A stretch of 39,468 nt of DNA, taken from an uncultured Oscillospiraceae bacterium (GTDB taxonomy: Bacteria; Bacillota; Clostridia; Oscillospirales; Oscillospiraceae). This document shows positions 39,007-39,468 of this stretch, piece by piece (position 1 is the stretch's first letter; every line of letters begins with the position of its first letter). The translations under genes and the position numbers were made by a program. Location of the stretch: positions 1-39,468 of the forward strand of contig CAJTWF010000029.1 of NCBI GenBank assembly GCA_910579965.1. Direction: 5' to 3'. The notes beneath the pieces were generated by a model. The model was not told the DNA's origin. It did not search any database and worked only from the letters and a program-made list of their open reading frames with translations.

Positions 39007-39393
39007 TTATAGGGGCTCCGGCCGGACCGGCTCCGCCTGGGCCTCCGGTCTCCGCCACTCCGGCGGCGGGGCAACGTCCCCCCAGTACTCCACCATCTGA
39101 ACGATCCGTCCGTTCCGAAACTGATAGAAGGTAACCGCCCGGGCGGTCACGCCCTCCGGGGACCAGACCCTTGCCACGGAATAGCTGCCGTCCGGCGCGA
39201 CCCGTTCCACCGCGCCGCTCCACTGGCCGGGATAGTCGCAGTTGGCCCGGAGGTAGCCGGCCAGGTCAAACCGTTCGCCGGTATTGGGCCAGAAAATCTC
39301 CGCGTCTGCGGTGAAAAAACGACTGAGCCGCGCCTCGTCCTGCTCCGCGATCGCCTGCCAGAGGGCCAGAATTGTGTTCTCAAGATCTGTCAT
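39007..39393 (-). CDS. NTF2-like/SnoaL-like protein
   Basis: A 128-residue protein of the nuclear transport factor 2-like superfamily: NTILALWQAIAEQDEARLSRFFTADAEIFWPNTGERF at the start (short motifs LWQAI, FFTADAEIFWPNTGE), then YLRANCDYPGQWSGAVERV, and a terminal strand FYQFRNGRIVQMVEYWGDV. Enzyme or binding function is unknown; the short F/W-rich pocket is typical of stress-induced or polyketide-type members. AAGGAG lies 9 nt before the ATG, right after the repeat at 39407-39462. First gene of a three-gene set that ends with the TIGR03915 protein. The gap 38939-39006 shows no clear promoter. Confidence 0.85.
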   Translation of the reverse strand: MTDLENTILALWQAIAEQDEARLSRFFTADAEIFWPNTGERFDLAGYLRANCDYPGQWSGAVERVAPDGSYSVARVWSPEGVTARAVTFYQFRNGRIVQMVEYWGDVAPPPEWRRPEAQAEPVRPEPL

Positions 39394-39406
39394 AGCGTCT
39401 CACTCC

Positions 39407-39462
39407 TTAGAGTCTGTTTAATATCTCGATGTGTATGGATTGGCGAGTGGATTTTTTGCCCT
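39407..39462 (-). repeat. Imperfect dispersed repeat, right copy
   Basis: Inverted relative to 1-55. Read on the minus strand it starts AGGGC and ends with TTAAACAG, one base, CTCTAA, which directly adjoins the GGAG ribosome site of the gene at 39393. Beyond 39462 no further match to the left copy can be judged because that copy begins at the window edge. Confidence 0.55.
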
Positions 39463-39468
39463 GCAAGG

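Noticed and set aside
1..39468. CRISPR arrays, prophage genes, transposases, tRNA and rRNA genes
   Set aside because: I looked for regularly spaced repeats, phage structural genes, transposase motifs and tRNA-type cloverleaf stretches and saw none that I could support.

Overview
The window looks like a chromosomal segment of an endospore-forming, anaerobic, GC-rich member of the Clostridia, most plausibly of the Oscillospiraceae (Flavonifractor/Lawsonibacter-like). Evidence: a full-length spoIVA behind a good SigE-type promoter, a flavodiiron protein for oxygen defence, the clostridial order Asp23-nusB-xseA-xseB-ispA-DUF212, AGGAGG ribosome binding sites, and strong GC bias at third codon positions. 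The genus is inference; no rRNA or tRNA gene was seen. Most of the window is ordinary chromosome, with one clearly AT-richer gene (a methyltransferase at 18037-18828) that looks acquired.

Layout, left to right. 1-3876 (+): a membrane-anchored GH19-like lysozyme paired with a bactofilin, a small zinc-ribbon membrane protein, and a flavodiiron protein behind a near-consensus promoter. 3905-8310 (-): a cobalamin-riboswitch-controlled uptake operon (surface lipoprotein, binding lipoprotein, FecCD permease, ATPase with an extra C-terminal domain). 8374-10653: a MATE exporter and a divergent BmrR-like MerR regulator with overlapping promoters, one of them with the 19-bp spacer typical of MerR-activated promoters. 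10715-12094 (-): a D,D-carboxypeptidase. 12213-16236 (+): ComEA-like protein, response regulator, sensor kinase and GerMN lipoprotein, tightly overlapping, then a Uma2 nuclease.

16289-23785 (-): mutY-tdk, the methyltransferase, a radical SAM protein, a 58-residue DUF4177 protein, and the housekeeping run Asp23-nusB-xseA-xseB-ispA-DUF212. 24033-27249 (-): a large soluble hybrid histidine kinase. 27373-29256 (+): a GT4 glycosyltransferase and a GNAT acetyltransferase. 29258-31604 (-): a polar amino acid ABC transporter. 31715-33384 (+): spoIVA. 33416-37561 (-): potABCD. 37677-39393 (-): two NTF2-like proteins and a TIGR03915-type protein. Inverted copies of an imperfect ~55-bp repeat lie at the two ends of the window.

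The most interesting points are: (1) a response regulator-kinase-GerMN lipoprotein operon that resembles actinobacterial MtrA-MtrB-LpqB and adds a ComEA-like protein; (2) the MerR/MATE overlapping promoter pair with a dyad in the spacer; (3) the B12-controlled operon with an uncharacterised surface domain and an unusual ATPase; (4) the lysozyme-bactofilin pair; (5) RNA or DNA structures in several leaders, including a four-run G-quadruplex motif. All calls come from reading the sequence; no database search was run.
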